Shown here: in pieces, positions 41,807-48,735 of the stretch
How the letters are laid out: each line of letters begins with the position of its first letter
Position numbering within the stretch: the first letter of the stretch is position 1
DNA from: a virus
Reading direction: 5' to 3' (one strand)
Length of the DNA stretch: 64,000 bases
IMG/VR virus record: IMGVR_UViG_3300047409_000364
Span: 1-64,000 of that record
The notes under the pieces: generated by a model
Told to the model about the DNA's origin: nothing
The model's database searches: none
What the model saw: only the letters and a program-made list of their open reading frames with translations
Translations under genes and position numbers: made by a program

Positions 41807-42592
41807 CTACAGGAACAGGGCGGGTTGAGCCGGGGCGGCCTCGGCCTTGACCGGGGCGGGGGTGGTATCCAAGTCGAGGGCGCGGCCGGTCACGGTCGGG
41901 GCTGCGATCTCGGCGGCCGGGGTGTCGAGATCAAGGAAAGCCGTGCGGCTCTCCGTGATGGCGCGCAGGGCGCGTTGGTCAATCTCGACGGCCGCTGCCT
42001 CGCCTGCCTTGACGATATTCCGGGCGGCGTCCCTGGCGGTGCTGATAGCCTTCTCAAGGCGCTCGGATGCCTCGGGGGTAATCATGCTGCCGAGTGCCTT
42101 GGCGCGCTTGGCTGCGTCCCTGATGGTCTCCACATCGAGGTTTCGGACTCCCTGCTCCATCCGGTTGAGGAGGTCCGACACTTCGGAATTGATGGCGCGG
42201 ACTGCCTCCACGTCATCCTGGGCGATGCGGCCTGCTATCACGTAAACCTGGACCCGAGTCAGGGTCGCGCGGCTGTTGAAGTCGTCGGCCAGGGCGCGAG
42301 CCTCGGCAATCGCCTTGTCCAGCTTGTCGGCGTTGGTGTTCGGGCAGAGCAAGCCAAAGCTGCTAGCGGCGCAGCAACGGGCAATGAGGGTGCGCGCCAT
42401 GCTGCGAACCTTGCCCGCTTCCTCGTATTCGGCGGGGTCGGTGATCGTGCGCTCGGTCTCCCATTTGGCACGGCGCGCGCCGTCGTCCGTGGTGTGTTCG
42501 GTTTCGATGTCGCGGCGAATATAGTTCGCGTTGCCCGTGACTCTGGTATTCAGCGATACCAGCAAGCCGGGGCGGAGTGTCGTTACGGTCAT
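41807..42592 (-). CDS. Partner protein of the AAA+ ATPase
   Basis: 261 aa from ATG 42592, after an ACAACGAAGGGAATCGACAA leader. TTLRPGLLVSLNTRVTGNAN, ARRAKWETERTITDPAEYEE, FGLLCPNTNADKLDKAIAEA, RVQVYVIAGRIAQDDVEAVR, then Ala-rich helices. It follows the ATPase gene, separated by element D. I have seen this ATPase/partner pairing in other phages and prophages, but no function is established. Mostly helical, possibly the substrate or adaptor of the ATPase. Confidence 0.7.
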   Translation of the reverse strand: MTVTTLRPGLLVSLNTRVTGNANYIRRDIETEHTTDDGARRAKWETERTITDPAEYEEAGKVRSMARTLIARCCAASSFGLLCPNTNADKLDKAIAEARALADDFNSRATLTRVQVYVIAGRIAQDDVEAVRAINSEVSDLLNRMEQGVRNLDVETIRDAAKRAKALGSMITPEASERLEKAISTARDAARNIVKAGEAAAVEIDQRALRAITESRTAFLDLDTPAAEIAAPTVTGRALDLDTTPAPVKAEAAPAQPALFL

Positions 42593-42669
42593 TTGTCGAT
42601 TCCCTTCGTTGTCCAGCGTGAGCGCTGGGGAATGGGGACGCCAATGGCGCGTCCCCATGGTCGCAAAGC
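42593..42669 (-). ncRNA. Structured intergenic element, copy D
   Basis: Between the ATPase stop and the partner's start. Hairpin 2: ATGGGGACG (42632-42640) with CGTCCCCAT (42650-42658), 9 perfect pairs. Hairpin 1: CCAGCG-TGAG-CGCTGG (42613-42628), where the other copies use GATGC(G)/(C)GCATC. GCGACC and ACAACGAAGGGA flank it. The compensatory changes in both stems support a conserved RNA structure. Confidence 0.65.
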
Positions 42670-44250
42670 TCACAAGTCGATGGCGCGTCCCTTGGGCTGA
42701 GTGCTGGCCTTGTCGGCCGTGGTGGCGGAGCGGGCGCGCCCCACAGCCCATTGGCGCAGCTTGGCGATCTTCTCGGCGGCGGTCTTGGCCAGGGGGACGA
42801 CCGTACCAGCGGCCGCGATTAAGTCGTCCGTGGTGATCTCGCGGGCGTTGTCGGCAAAAGCCGCATACATGGCGTCCGGGACGATAGCGGCGATTTCTGA
42901 GCCGGTGAAACCGTCGCAAGCTGTGGCTACGATCTCTAGACCGTTGACGGTAGCGCCCTTGCGGGCGTGGCTGCGCAGCGCGGCCTTTAGGATGTCGGCG
43001 CGCTCTTGGGCGTTGGGTAGATCGACGAAGAACACTTCGTCGAAACGTCCCTTCCGCAGCAGCTCGGGTGGGAGCGCTGATACGTCGTTAGACGTTGCGA
43101 CCACGAATGCTTGGCCTTGGCGTTCTTGCATCCAAGATAGGATGGCGCCTAGCGCATCGCTGCTAACTCCACCGTCTGCGGCTCCCTGGGTGGCACCTGC
43201 CAGGGCCTTTTCGATCTCGTCCAGCCATACGACGCAACGGCCGATAGCCTCTATGACGGCAAAGGCCTTGCGCAGATTGCCCTCGCTCTCGCCCACGAAT
43301 TTAGATTTAAGCGCGCCCAGGTCGAGCCGTAGCAGGGGCACGCCCCATGCCGTGGCGATCGCCTTGGCCGTGAGGCTCTTGCCACATCCGGGGACGCCAA
43401 CCAGGAGCGCGCCTTTCGGGGCGGGCAAGCCATAGGCGCGAGCCTGCGGGCTATATGCGCTCTTGCGGCTGGCGAGCCATGCTTTGAGTTGGTCCAGTCC
43501 TCCCACGGCGTCCATGCCACCTGGAAGCGGGTCGAACCATTCGATTACGCGCTCGCGGGCAATGACTCGCTTTTTCTCCTTGGCTACGGTCGCGGGTTCG
43601 ATGGTGCGTGTCTGCACCAGGGAACGGGCATAGCAGGCGGCCGCCTCTTCGCCGGTCAATCCCACGGCCGCGTCGATGGCCGACTCGCGTGTACCATTCG
43701 GGGCCGCTGTCGCCTGCATTTCCTCCGGGAGGGACGCAATGGCGGCGTCGAGTATTGACGCGATTTCCTCGCGGTCTGGAAGCGTCCATTCAATCACGGT
43801 GGCGTGTCCAGCGAGTTCGGCGGGGACGTTGGCAGTGGGTGAGAGTATGATAACGGCCTGGGCGCGGTCCCTTGGGGTTGATGGCAGGATGCGAGCAAGG
43901 TTGCGCAGGGCGCGGCAGGTAGCAGCCCCGCTGATACCGTCCAGCCACACCGGCAGATCGCGCATGATCCAGACTCCACGGTCGCTGCCATTGCTGGCGC
44001 GGGCTGAAATGACTCTAAGCGCTTCGCCTGGGTCTTGCGCGTCCGGCTGCGAGCCTGGGCGCGGGCCGCTGATCTCGGCTACGCCCTGGGCCACATCCCA
44101 AGTCCGGGCGATGAATCCAGCGCTCGCCGCTGCCTCAAATAGGTGGCTCTCGACTCGCGCTTCCTCGCGCGAAACAATCCAGAGCAGCGGATTGCGAGCA
44201 CGCAATAGCGCGCTCACATCGGCTGCCAGGAGTTGAGATCGTGTTTGCAT
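42670..44250 (-). CDS. AAA+ ATPase (Ycf46/FtsH-like module)
   Basis: 526 aa. The N-terminal 220 residues resemble the degenerate ATPase half of Ycf46-type proteins (NPLLWIVSREEARVESHLFE; VIILSPTANVP). The C-terminal AAA+ module is intact: Walker A GVPGCGKSLTAKAIA, Walker B CVVWLDEIEKAL, sensor 1 FVVATSND, and LLRKGRFDEVFFVDLPNAQE with arginine-finger residues, followed by a helical lid. It lacks a protease or other effector domain. First large gene of the leftward operon, bracketed by structured elements C and D and followed by its probable partner. Could remodel protein complexes during infection. Confidence 0.85.
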   Translation of the reverse strand: MQTRSQLLAADVSALLRARNPLLWIVSREEARVESHLFEAAASAGFIARTWDVAQGVAEISGPRPGSQPDAQDPGEALRVISARASNGSDRGVWIMRDLPVWLDGISGAATCRALRNLARILPSTPRDRAQAVIILSPTANVPAELAGHATVIEWTLPDREEIASILDAAIASLPEEMQATAAPNGTRESAIDAAVGLTGEEAAACYARSLVQTRTIEPATVAKEKKRVIARERVIEWFDPLPGGMDAVGGLDQLKAWLASRKSAYSPQARAYGLPAPKGALLVGVPGCGKSLTAKAIATAWGVPLLRLDLGALKSKFVGESEGNLRKAFAVIEAIGRCVVWLDEIEKALAGATQGAADGGVSSDALGAILSWMQERQGQAFVVATSNDVSALPPELLRKGRFDEVFFVDLPNAQERADILKAALRSHARKGATVNGLEIVATACDGFTGSEIAAIVPDAMYAAFADNAREITTDDLIAAAGTVVPLAKTAAEKIAKLRQWAVGRARSATTADKASTQPKGRAIDL

Positions 44251-44322
44251 TGTCTGTCCCTTCGTTGGTTATGATGCTGAGCGCATCGCACACGGTCCCC
44301 AGTGGGGGCCGTGGTCGCTGGG
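44251..44322 (-). ncRNA. Structured intergenic element, copy C
   Basis: Between the 85-aa gene's stop and the ATPase start. Hairpin 2: ACGGTCCCC (44292-44300)/GGGGGCCGT (44304-44312) with one G-T pair as read on the + strand. Hairpin 1: GATGC-TGAGC-GCATC (44273-44287). CAGCGACC and CCAACGAAGGGACAGACA flank them in transcript order, as in the other copies. Confidence 0.6.
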
Positions 44323-44580
44323 CTAGCGGGCGAATTCAATGCAAACGACAACGCCAGTGCGGCGGTAGATTTCATTCGCGACCTTCACGGCCTGCAAATA
44401 GGTGAAGCGCTTGCCACGGCCTGCGACGGTGAAAAGCTGCTTTGTCTGTGCCATCTGAGGGACTCCATCGGCCAGCGGGATTGCGGCCCAAGGTGTCCCG
44501 TACACGAGAGACTCTTGTGCGTCGCCGTGACCGATTGTCGCAGGCTGTTTAACGTTGATTTGGCTACCTTTTAGGGCCAT
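44323..44580 (-). CDS. First gene of the ATPase operon
   Basis: 85 aa from ATG 44580. MALKGSQINVKQPATIGHGD, PWAAIPLADGVPQMAQTKQL, FTVAGRGKRFTYLQAVKVAN, EIYRRTGVVVCIEFAR. Compact strand-helix-strand. Its start is divergent from, and almost touches, the GIY-YIG gene. No promoter is clearly visible in the tiny divergent gap, so promoters may lie inside the neighbouring coding sequence. Confidence 0.55.
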   Translation of the reverse strand: MALKGSQINVKQPATIGHGDAQESLVYGTPWAAIPLADGVPQMAQTKQLFTVAGRGKRFTYLQAVKVANEIYRRTGVVVCIEFAR

Positions 44581-45158
44581 TGTGGCGCGTGTCCTCCGCT
44601 CCCAAGCTTTTCGCAATCTATGGTCTGTATTGTCCTGAGACCGGGGCGCTGCGATATGTCGGCATGTCGGCGCGCCCATTGGATCGGCTGCGGCGTCATA
44701 TGCGGCCAGCGCTTGAAGCCATGCGCTTGCCCGTCTCGCGTTGGTGTCGCGACCTTGTGGCCAAGGGCCTAGCGCCTCGCATGGAAGTGTTTACTTGGGC
44801 GCGTGACTGGGAAACGGCGGAGCGGCGCATAATCGCGGCTCATCGCAAAGCGGGTGCGCCTCTGCTCAACGTGGCGCGGGGTGGTGTCGATATTCCAGCC
44901 AACCGGGGCAAAGCACGCGGTCTATCCACGCCCCATTGGCGCAAGATCGTGGGTCACTTCGTTTGGGCTATTGGCATGGTGAGCGAGCCATACAAGCATA
45001 TTTACCGCGATCTATTGCGCGCCACAGGCCGCGTCCGTCGCGCTATCCTCCTCAAGTTCGGCCCGGACGCCTTAGCCTTCTATGACAAGGCGTTTCACGC
45101 CCAAGTCGTCCTACGCCAGCCCCTAGCGTGGCGGCCATTGCCCGGCTTCTTCCTCTAG
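44580..45158 (+). CDS. GIY-YIG nuclease next to small terminase
   Basis: 192 aa if read from TTG 44580; GTG 44589 is an equally good start and neither has a clear Shine-Dalgarno. N-terminal GIY-YIG domain: FAIYGLYCPETGALRYVGMS, PLDRLRRHM, MEVFTWARDWETAERRIIA, LLNVARGG. The C-terminal 90 residues are basic and not recognised (HWRKIVGHFVWAIGMVSEPY). Probably a free-standing homing-type nuclease beside the terminase gene; phage nucleases beside terminases can also aid packaging. Confidence 0.75.
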   Translation: MWRVSSAPKLFAIYGLYCPETGALRYVGMSARPLDRLRRHMRPALEAMRLPVSRWCRDLVAKGLAPRMEVFTWARDWETAERRIIAAHRKAGAPLLNVARGGVDIPANRGKARGLSTPHWRKIVGHFVWAIGMVSEPYKHIYRDLLRATGRVRRAILLKFGPDALAFYDKAFHAQVVLRQPLAWRPLPGFFL

Positions 45159-45174
45159 TCCATCATTGCGCCTT

Positions 45175-45675
45175 ATGGCAGCTACAGCACTCGGCAATCG
45201 CAAGCGCCACATCAAGCACGAGCCGATGCTTCCCGTAGCCCAGCGCACCGGGCCAGGGCGCAAGAGCCTATATAAACCCGAGTATTGCGACATTGCCGTA
45301 ACACTCGGAAAACAAGGCAAGTCCGTCTCCCAAATAGCGTTAATCCTCAACGTTGACCGCGCCAGCATTAATAGGTGGGCGGCTGACAATGAAGAATTCG
45401 CGCTTGCCCTATCGCGCGCGAAGACATTTGAGCAAGCGTGGTGGGAGAAGAAAGCCCAGACATCACTGGGGCGTAAGCATTTCCAAGCGCAGCTATGGCG
45501 TCATTCTGTGGCTGGTCGCTTTGATGATTACCGCGAGCAACGCGACGCTGGTGCGAGCAATGCCTTTGACCTAGGCGCATTCGTTGGCGCGCTAGCCCAG
45601 GCGCTACAGGCTCCGGGCGACAAGGCAAAGCCGACAAACGTACTAGATGTGGTGCCAGACAAGCCGAAAGGCTAA
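45175..45675 (+). CDS. terS: Small terminase subunit (TerS)
   Basis: 166 aa from ATG 45175; TTG 45166 is an alternative. Residues 30-75 hold an HTH (EYCDIAVTLGKQGKSVSQIA, LILNVDRASINRWAADNEEF) followed by ALSRAKTFEQAWWEKKAQTS and FQAQLWRHSVAGRFDDYREQ, the standard arrangement of phage small terminases of the P22 Gp3-like type. It recognises the packaging site. Unusually, the large subunit lies 4.3 kb downstream behind many small genes. Confidence 0.75.
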   Translation: MAATALGNRKRHIKHEPMLPVAQRTGPGRKSLYKPEYCDIAVTLGKQGKSVSQIALILNVDRASINRWAADNEEFALALSRAKTFEQAWWEKKAQTSLGRKHFQAQLWRHSVAGRFDDYREQRDAGASNAFDLGAFVGALAQALQAPGDKAKPTNVLDVVPDKPKG

Positions 45676-45736
45676 TGTTACAGAGTGCAAGTATAGCTAA
45701 GTGCTTGCGGCGCAAGGCATAACGGGCCGCTACCGT

Positions 45737-45742
45737 TATAAT
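45737..45742 (+). promoter_or_regulatory. TATAAT -10 box candidate
   Basis: Perfect TATAAT 8 bases upstream of the ATG at 45750, behind an inverted repeat AACGG...CCGTT (45721-45737). No convincing -35 at 16-18 bases. If used, the transcript would be nearly leaderless. Confidence 0.35.
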
Positions 45743-45749
45743 TGATATT

Positions 45750-45938
45750 ATGACAAATAGACTCAGGCCAGCAGCGCGCGTGCTTGCGGTGTGGGAGATT
45801 GCGCGAGGGAAGGCCGCCGCTCGCAATCAGGCCGCCGCAGATCGACTTCGGGGGGCCGCCGCCGCCAAGCCCGAGGCCGTAACCTGCCTTCTCTCACAGC
45901 TCTCGAGTAATTTCTGTAAAAAATATATAGGAAACTAA
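45750..45938 (+). CDS. Small protein after TerS
   Basis: 62 aa: TNRLRPAARVLAVWEIARGK, AAARNQAAADRLRGAAAAKP, then a Cys-containing hydrophobic stretch (CLLSQLSSNFCKKYIGN). No Shine-Dalgarno; start chosen on the preceding TATAAT. Helical, basic. Doubtful but open and in the operon direction. Confidence 0.4.
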   Translation: MTNRLRPAARVLAVWEIARGKAAARNQAAADRLRGAAAAKPEAVTCLLSQLSSNFCKKYIGN

Positions 45939-45962
45939 TTTAGCATATGCCATATATTAAAC
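45939..45962 (+). promoter_or_regulatory. AT-rich promoter region before the small-gene cluster
   Basis: An AT-rich island (about 45908-45962) in a GC-rich genome. It contains palindrome GCATATGC (45943-45950) and TATATT (45953-45958) just before ATG 45963, again implying a leaderless start. A -35 box is not clear. Likely promoter of the terminase-to-portal operon. Confidence 0.4.
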
Positions 45963-46427
45963 ATGGCGGGTGTGAGGCTGTGTCCGCGGTGCGGGAAGAA
46001 TTTGGCGCTGGTTGGTGTGGCGCATAACTGTGTTTCGCGGGCGGGAGGTCGGGATGGTGGATCGGTGGGACGTTCCGTCTCTGGCGCGGGTTCTCGAGAT
46101 GGCGATCGTGGAGGGCCATCGGGCGTCGCGAGTAGAGGGGTTCGGCCGAACGCCGATCGACCGGCTTCATCTCGCGGTACTGCTGGCGGCGGCAAGGACG
46201 GTGCTCGAGGGGATGGTTCCTCCGGAACTCACGCCGGAGCAGGCAAAGTTCAAGGCGGTTCTGGAGGAGCTAAGAAACCCGGTCGACCGAAGGGGCCGGA
46301 CAGGCGGGCTGTCCTCGTCGAGCTGGAGTTGGGACTGATGGCGAAGCTGGACGCTTGGGCGTCGGCGCGGGGTCACAGGCGGTCCGCGGCGATTCGGGTG
46401 CTGTTGGAGGAGGGTCTGAGGAAATGA
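45963..46427 (+). CDS. Zinc-ribbon plus ribbon-helix-helix protein
   Basis: 154 aa. The N-terminus RLCPRCGKNLALVGVAHNC has a CxxC...C zinc-ribbon-like pattern. A 90-residue Gly/Ser/Arg-rich linker follows, then a C-terminal RHH/CopG-like domain: RRAVLVELELGLMAKLDAWA, SARGHRRSAAIRVLLEEGLRK-type. Probable DNA-binding regulator. The linker coincides with a second, well-formed gene in another frame (46054-46338), so one of the two was overprinted on the other. Confidence 0.6.
   Translation: MAGVRLCPRCGKNLALVGVAHNCVSRAGGRDGGSVGRSVSGAGSRDGDRGGPSGVASRGVRPNADRPASSRGTAGGGKDGARGDGSSGTHAGAGKVQGGSGGAKKPGRPKGPDRRAVLVELELGLMAKLDAWASARGHRRSAAIRVLLEEGLRK
46054..46338 (+). CDS. Nested gene overlapping the zinc-ribbon/RHH gene
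   Basis: 94 aa in a different frame within the gene at 45963. A strong GGGAGG lies 6 bases before ATG 46054. The sequence is helical and normal-looking: VPSLARVLEMAIVEGHRASR, LHLAVLLAAARTVLEGMVPP, ELTPEQAKFKAVLEELRNP. Its stop overlaps an in-frame ATG of the RHH domain (TGATG, 46336-46340), so a 29-aa RHH fragment could also be made alone. Confidence 0.55.
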   Translation: MVDRWDVPSLARVLEMAIVEGHRASRVEGFGRTPIDRLHLAVLLAAARTVLEGMVPPELTPEQAKFKAVLEELRNPVDRRGRTGGLSSSSWSWD

Positions 46428-46606
46428 GGGCCGACAATCTCGCGCGGGTCTTGCTGTTCATAGCCGGGGTTTCCTTCGCCCTATCGACGGCGGGAGCCAA
46501 CATGGTTTTTCTGACGGGGCCGGACCGGCCGCTGTCGTGGCTGTTTGGCTGCGCCGGTGGTCTTGCATTGGGTCTGGCGGCGTCGCAGTGGAAGGGGCTG
46601 AAATGA
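46424..46606 (+). CDS. Two-span membrane microprotein
   Basis: 60 aa from ATG 46424 (ATGA overlap). Two hydrophobic helices (ARVLLFIAGVSFALSTAGAN; LSWLFGCAGGLALGLAASQW). Operon of small overlapping genes. Unknown. Confidence 0.6.
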   Translation: MRADNLARVLLFIAGVSFALSTAGANMVFLTGPDRPLSWLFGCAGGLALGLAASQWKGLK

Positions 46607-46809
46607 GGTTCCGGGCGGGTCGCTATGTCGCCGTGGTGTTTCCTCGGGCGCAGGACGGCCAGGCGACGCGGCTCGTGCAGCTTCACCGGGGTGGGGGCGA
46701 TGAGCAGGCGGCGGAGATGGCCGTCGATCTCGAGGACCTGGCGGATCTCCGGTATCTGATCGGGCGAGCGATCGCGGCGCACCGCGGGGATGAGGAGGGT
46801 CTGAAATGA
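46603..46809 (+). CDS. Small soluble protein
   Basis: 68 aa (ATGA overlap). RFRAGRYVAVVFPRAQDGQA, VQLHRGGGDEQAAEMAVDLE, DLADLRYLIGRAIAAHRGDE. Strand then helix. Overlaps the next start by ATGA. Confidence 0.55.
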   Translation: MRFRAGRYVAVVFPRAQDGQATRLVQLHRGGGDEQAAEMAVDLEDLADLRYLIGRAIAAHRGDEEGLK

Positions 46810-47852
46810 GCCGACTTCGGGCGCTGCGCAGCGGGGTGCTGACGGAGTTCGAGTTCGAGAACATGGGCGAGGTTCGGCCCGGCATCTTCCGGTCGCGCTT
46901 CGAGGTTCTTGGCGGCTGGGCTCGCTCGGACAGCCAGTCCGCAGATCCCGACCGCCGGTTGGCGAAGGACATGATGGTCATGGCGCTGAACGGCTACAGC
47001 ACGGCGAGCTTGGAAGTCTTCGAAAACGGCGGCTGGTCGCAACTGGGGAGAGCGAGTATGAGCGGGATAGGCGGGCCGCATCTGACTGGGGTTAGCGGGT
47101 TTGGCCCGGTGGGCCCCGCGGGAATTATGATGGGGCCCGCCGTGCCCCCGCCCTCGTCGTTCCACGCATGGATGCGGCCCGATCCTCGGGTGCCCGACAC
47201 GCTGGGCTGGCGGGAATGGCTCTGGAACGGGGAGAGGCTGCGCAGCCCGGTGCGGTCTACCTTCTGGCCGACGGCCGAGCTCACCGCCGAGACCTGGACC
47301 GACGAGGGCGGCGTCCGGGGCGAGGTCGGCATCCACGCCCATCTCGTGCCCAGGCACTGGAAGGTCGTCAGCGAGCTTGGCTCGGACAGCACCGTGCGGG
47401 TGGCCGGCATCGTCGAGCGCTTCGGGCGCTATGTCCTTGGGACCGAGGGCTGGCGCGCCGAGCAGGCGGTGATCCGCGAGCTCATGGCGCCGTCGACCGA
47501 AATCGGCCTGGCGCTCGAACAGGCCTACCCCGACGTGATCGTCCACTACCCCGATCAAACCGACGAAGGAGAATTCAAATGGACATCGGAAAAATCGTCC
47601 GAGTTGGAGAGAGGGAGCCGATCCCTGCTGCCGTCGAGCCGCGCCGCACCGGCGCCCCCTCCGCCCCCGGACCGGAACCAGATCGTCGCGATCGCGCCCC
47701 TGGGCACGACGCTGACGTTCCCGAGCCACTTCACCCTGACCTCGTCCCCGCCTGAGCCGGTCACCATGACGGTGCCGAGGGCGGGTGCGCTGGTATTCGG
47801 CGTCCTGGCGACCTCGGCGCTTCTCTGTTGGCTGATCGGGCTGCCGTCGTGA
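46806..47852 (+). CDS. Conserved phage protein with 'GIHA' core and C-terminal membrane span
   Basis: 348 aa. Residues about 125-260 contain DPRVPDTLGWREWLWNGERL, RSTFWPTAELTAETW, GEVGIHAHLVPRHW, VAGIVERFGRYVLGTEGWRA, EQAVIREL, the core of a widespread phage family of unknown function. The C-terminal 100 residues are Pro-rich and end in a hydrophobic helix (AGALVFGVLATSALLCWLIG). This tail region is overprinted by the 58-aa gene at 47579. Codon-rich in C/G as in its neighbours. Confidence 0.65.
   Translation: MSRLRALRSGVLTEFEFENMGEVRPGIFRSRFEVLGGWARSDSQSADPDRRLAKDMMVMALNGYSTASLEVFENGGWSQLGRASMSGIGGPHLTGVSGFGPVGPAGIMMGPAVPPPSSFHAWMRPDPRVPDTLGWREWLWNGERLRSPVRSTFWPTAELTAETWTDEGGVRGEVGIHAHLVPRHWKVVSELGSDSTVRVAGIVERFGRYVLGTEGWRAEQAVIRELMAPSTEIGLALEQAYPDVIVHYPDQTDEGEFKWTSEKSSELERGSRSLLPSSRAAPAPPPPPDRNQIVAIAPLGTTLTFPSHFTLTSSPPEPVTMTVPRAGALVFGVLATSALLCWLIGLPS
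47579..47755 (+). CDS. Nested Pro/Asp-rich small protein (MDIGK family)
   Basis: 58 aa inside the 3' part of the gene at 46806, in another frame. A strong AAGGAG (47565-47570) precedes the ATG. MDIGKIVRVGEREPIPAAVE followed by a Pro/Glu/Arg-rich tail resembles the small MDIGKEIER-type proteins commonly encoded next to the GIHA family in phages. Function unknown. Confidence 0.6.
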   Translation: MDIGKIVRVGEREPIPAAVEPRRTGAPSAPGPEPDRRDRAPGHDADVPEPLHPDLVPA

Positions 47853-48148
47853 GTGCTTCACATGAAACAATGCAAGACGCCGATAGGCTGCGCGAGGCGA
47901 TTGCGCGCTGCCGCCGCCGCATTGGTCCGCGAGACAGGTGGTCGGCCGTAACCGAGGTGGGCACCCTTGAGCTTGAGGACATCATCGCGGCCGCCGAGAA
48001 GACGCTGCCGCCCAGGGTCCGCTACCACGTTTCGTCCAACAGCGTGCCGTCGGGGATGTACCTCGACTCGCTGGAAGAGGCGGTCGGCGCGGTGAAGTAT
48101 TTCGTGCTGAACGGCAAGGTGGCGACCATGCGGCAGGTGACGGGATGA
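47849..48148 (+). CDS. Small soluble protein
   Basis: 99 aa from GTG 47849 (GTGA overlap); ATG 47870 is possible. QDADRLREAIARCRRRIGPR, VGTLELEDIIAAAEKTLPPR, VRYHVSSNSVPSGMYLDSLE, EAVGAVKYFVLNG. Helix then strands. Unknown. Confidence 0.55.
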   Translation: MSASHETMQDADRLREAIARCRRRIGPRDRWSAVTEVGTLELEDIIAAAEKTLPPRVRYHVSSNSVPSGMYLDSLEEAVGAVKYFVLNGKVATMRQVTG

Positions 48149-48369
48149 GCCCAACGGATAAGCAAGTCGCTCGGCTGCCGCGGTGGGCCCAAGCCTACAT
48201 CCACGGCCTTGAAAGCCGGATCGAGCGCTCTGAAACGCCGCTGAAGATTGAGGCGGGTGTCGTCCAGGGCTTTGTCCTGACGCGGGCCGAGGTTCGATGT
48301 GCCAGGATGGTAGCCGAGTCGCAGATGCGGCGCGAGGTTGCCGACATCGTGCGCGGGCGGAAGCCATGA
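48145..48369 (+). CDS. Small helical protein
   Basis: 74 aa (ATGA overlap). KQVARLPRWAQAYIHGLESR, IERSETPLKIEAGVVQGFVL, RAEVRCARMVAESQMRREVA. The opening 'aRLPrWAq.yI..Le..I' is a common phage small-protein motif. Unknown function. Confidence 0.6.
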   Translation: MSPTDKQVARLPRWAQAYIHGLESRIERSETPLKIEAGVVQGFVLTRAEVRCARMVAESQMRREVADIVRGRKP

Positions 48370-48449
48370 TCCCCGAGTACGTCTACTGGCTGATCGCTGG
48401 GGCGGCCCTTGTCGTCATCTACCTCGTGATCCGGAGCCGGCCGCGATGA
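48366..48449 (+). CDS. 27-aa single-span membrane peptide
   Basis: MIPEYVYWLIAGAALVVIYL, VIRSRPR. Both ends overlap neighbours by 4 bases (ATGA), which supports translation. One hydrophobic helix with an Arg-rich end. Confidence 0.5.
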   Translation: MIPEYVYWLIAGAALVVIYLVIRSRPR

Positions 48450-48538
48450 GCGATCTCGGCGTTCTGTTCGTTTGTATAGCGGCAATCGTAATCGCGTTCA
48501 TCATCGCCAATGCGTGGCTGGATTCGAGGCACAAATGA
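48446..48538 (+). CDS. 30-aa single-span membrane peptide
   Basis: MSDLGVLFVCIAAIVIAFII, ANAWLDSRHK. ATGA overlaps on both sides. One hydrophobic helix, charged end. Confidence 0.5.
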   Translation: MSDLGVLFVCIAAIVIAFIIANAWLDSRHK

Positions 48539-48735
48539 CCACCATCCGCTCTCTCCACAAACGCCCCGCGGTGTTCCGCCTGCCATCCTACAAGAAGGTG
48601 CATACGGTGCCGTCGATGAACTACAACGCCTCGACGTCATCGCGCCAGCGGATCGAGGACAACACCCCGGTGCTGCGCGACACCCGCGCCCTGATCGACC
48701 GCATCGACGCCTTCCTGCGCGGGACACGCCCGTGA
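48535..48735 (+). CDS. Small basic protein
   Basis: 66 aa (ATGA overlap). TTIRSLHKRPAVFRLPSYKK, VHTVPSMNYNASTSSRQRIE, DTRALIDRIDAFLRGTRP. Disordered start and a helical end. Unknown. Confidence 0.5.
   Translation: MTTIRSLHKRPAVFRLPSYKKVHTVPSMNYNASTSSRQRIEDNTPVLRDTRALIDRIDAFLRGTRP

Noticed and set aside
46683-47870. A 395-codon antisense frame opposite the GIHA-family gene
   Set aside because: Arg/His/Pro-rich shadow with no ribosome site and against operon direction.
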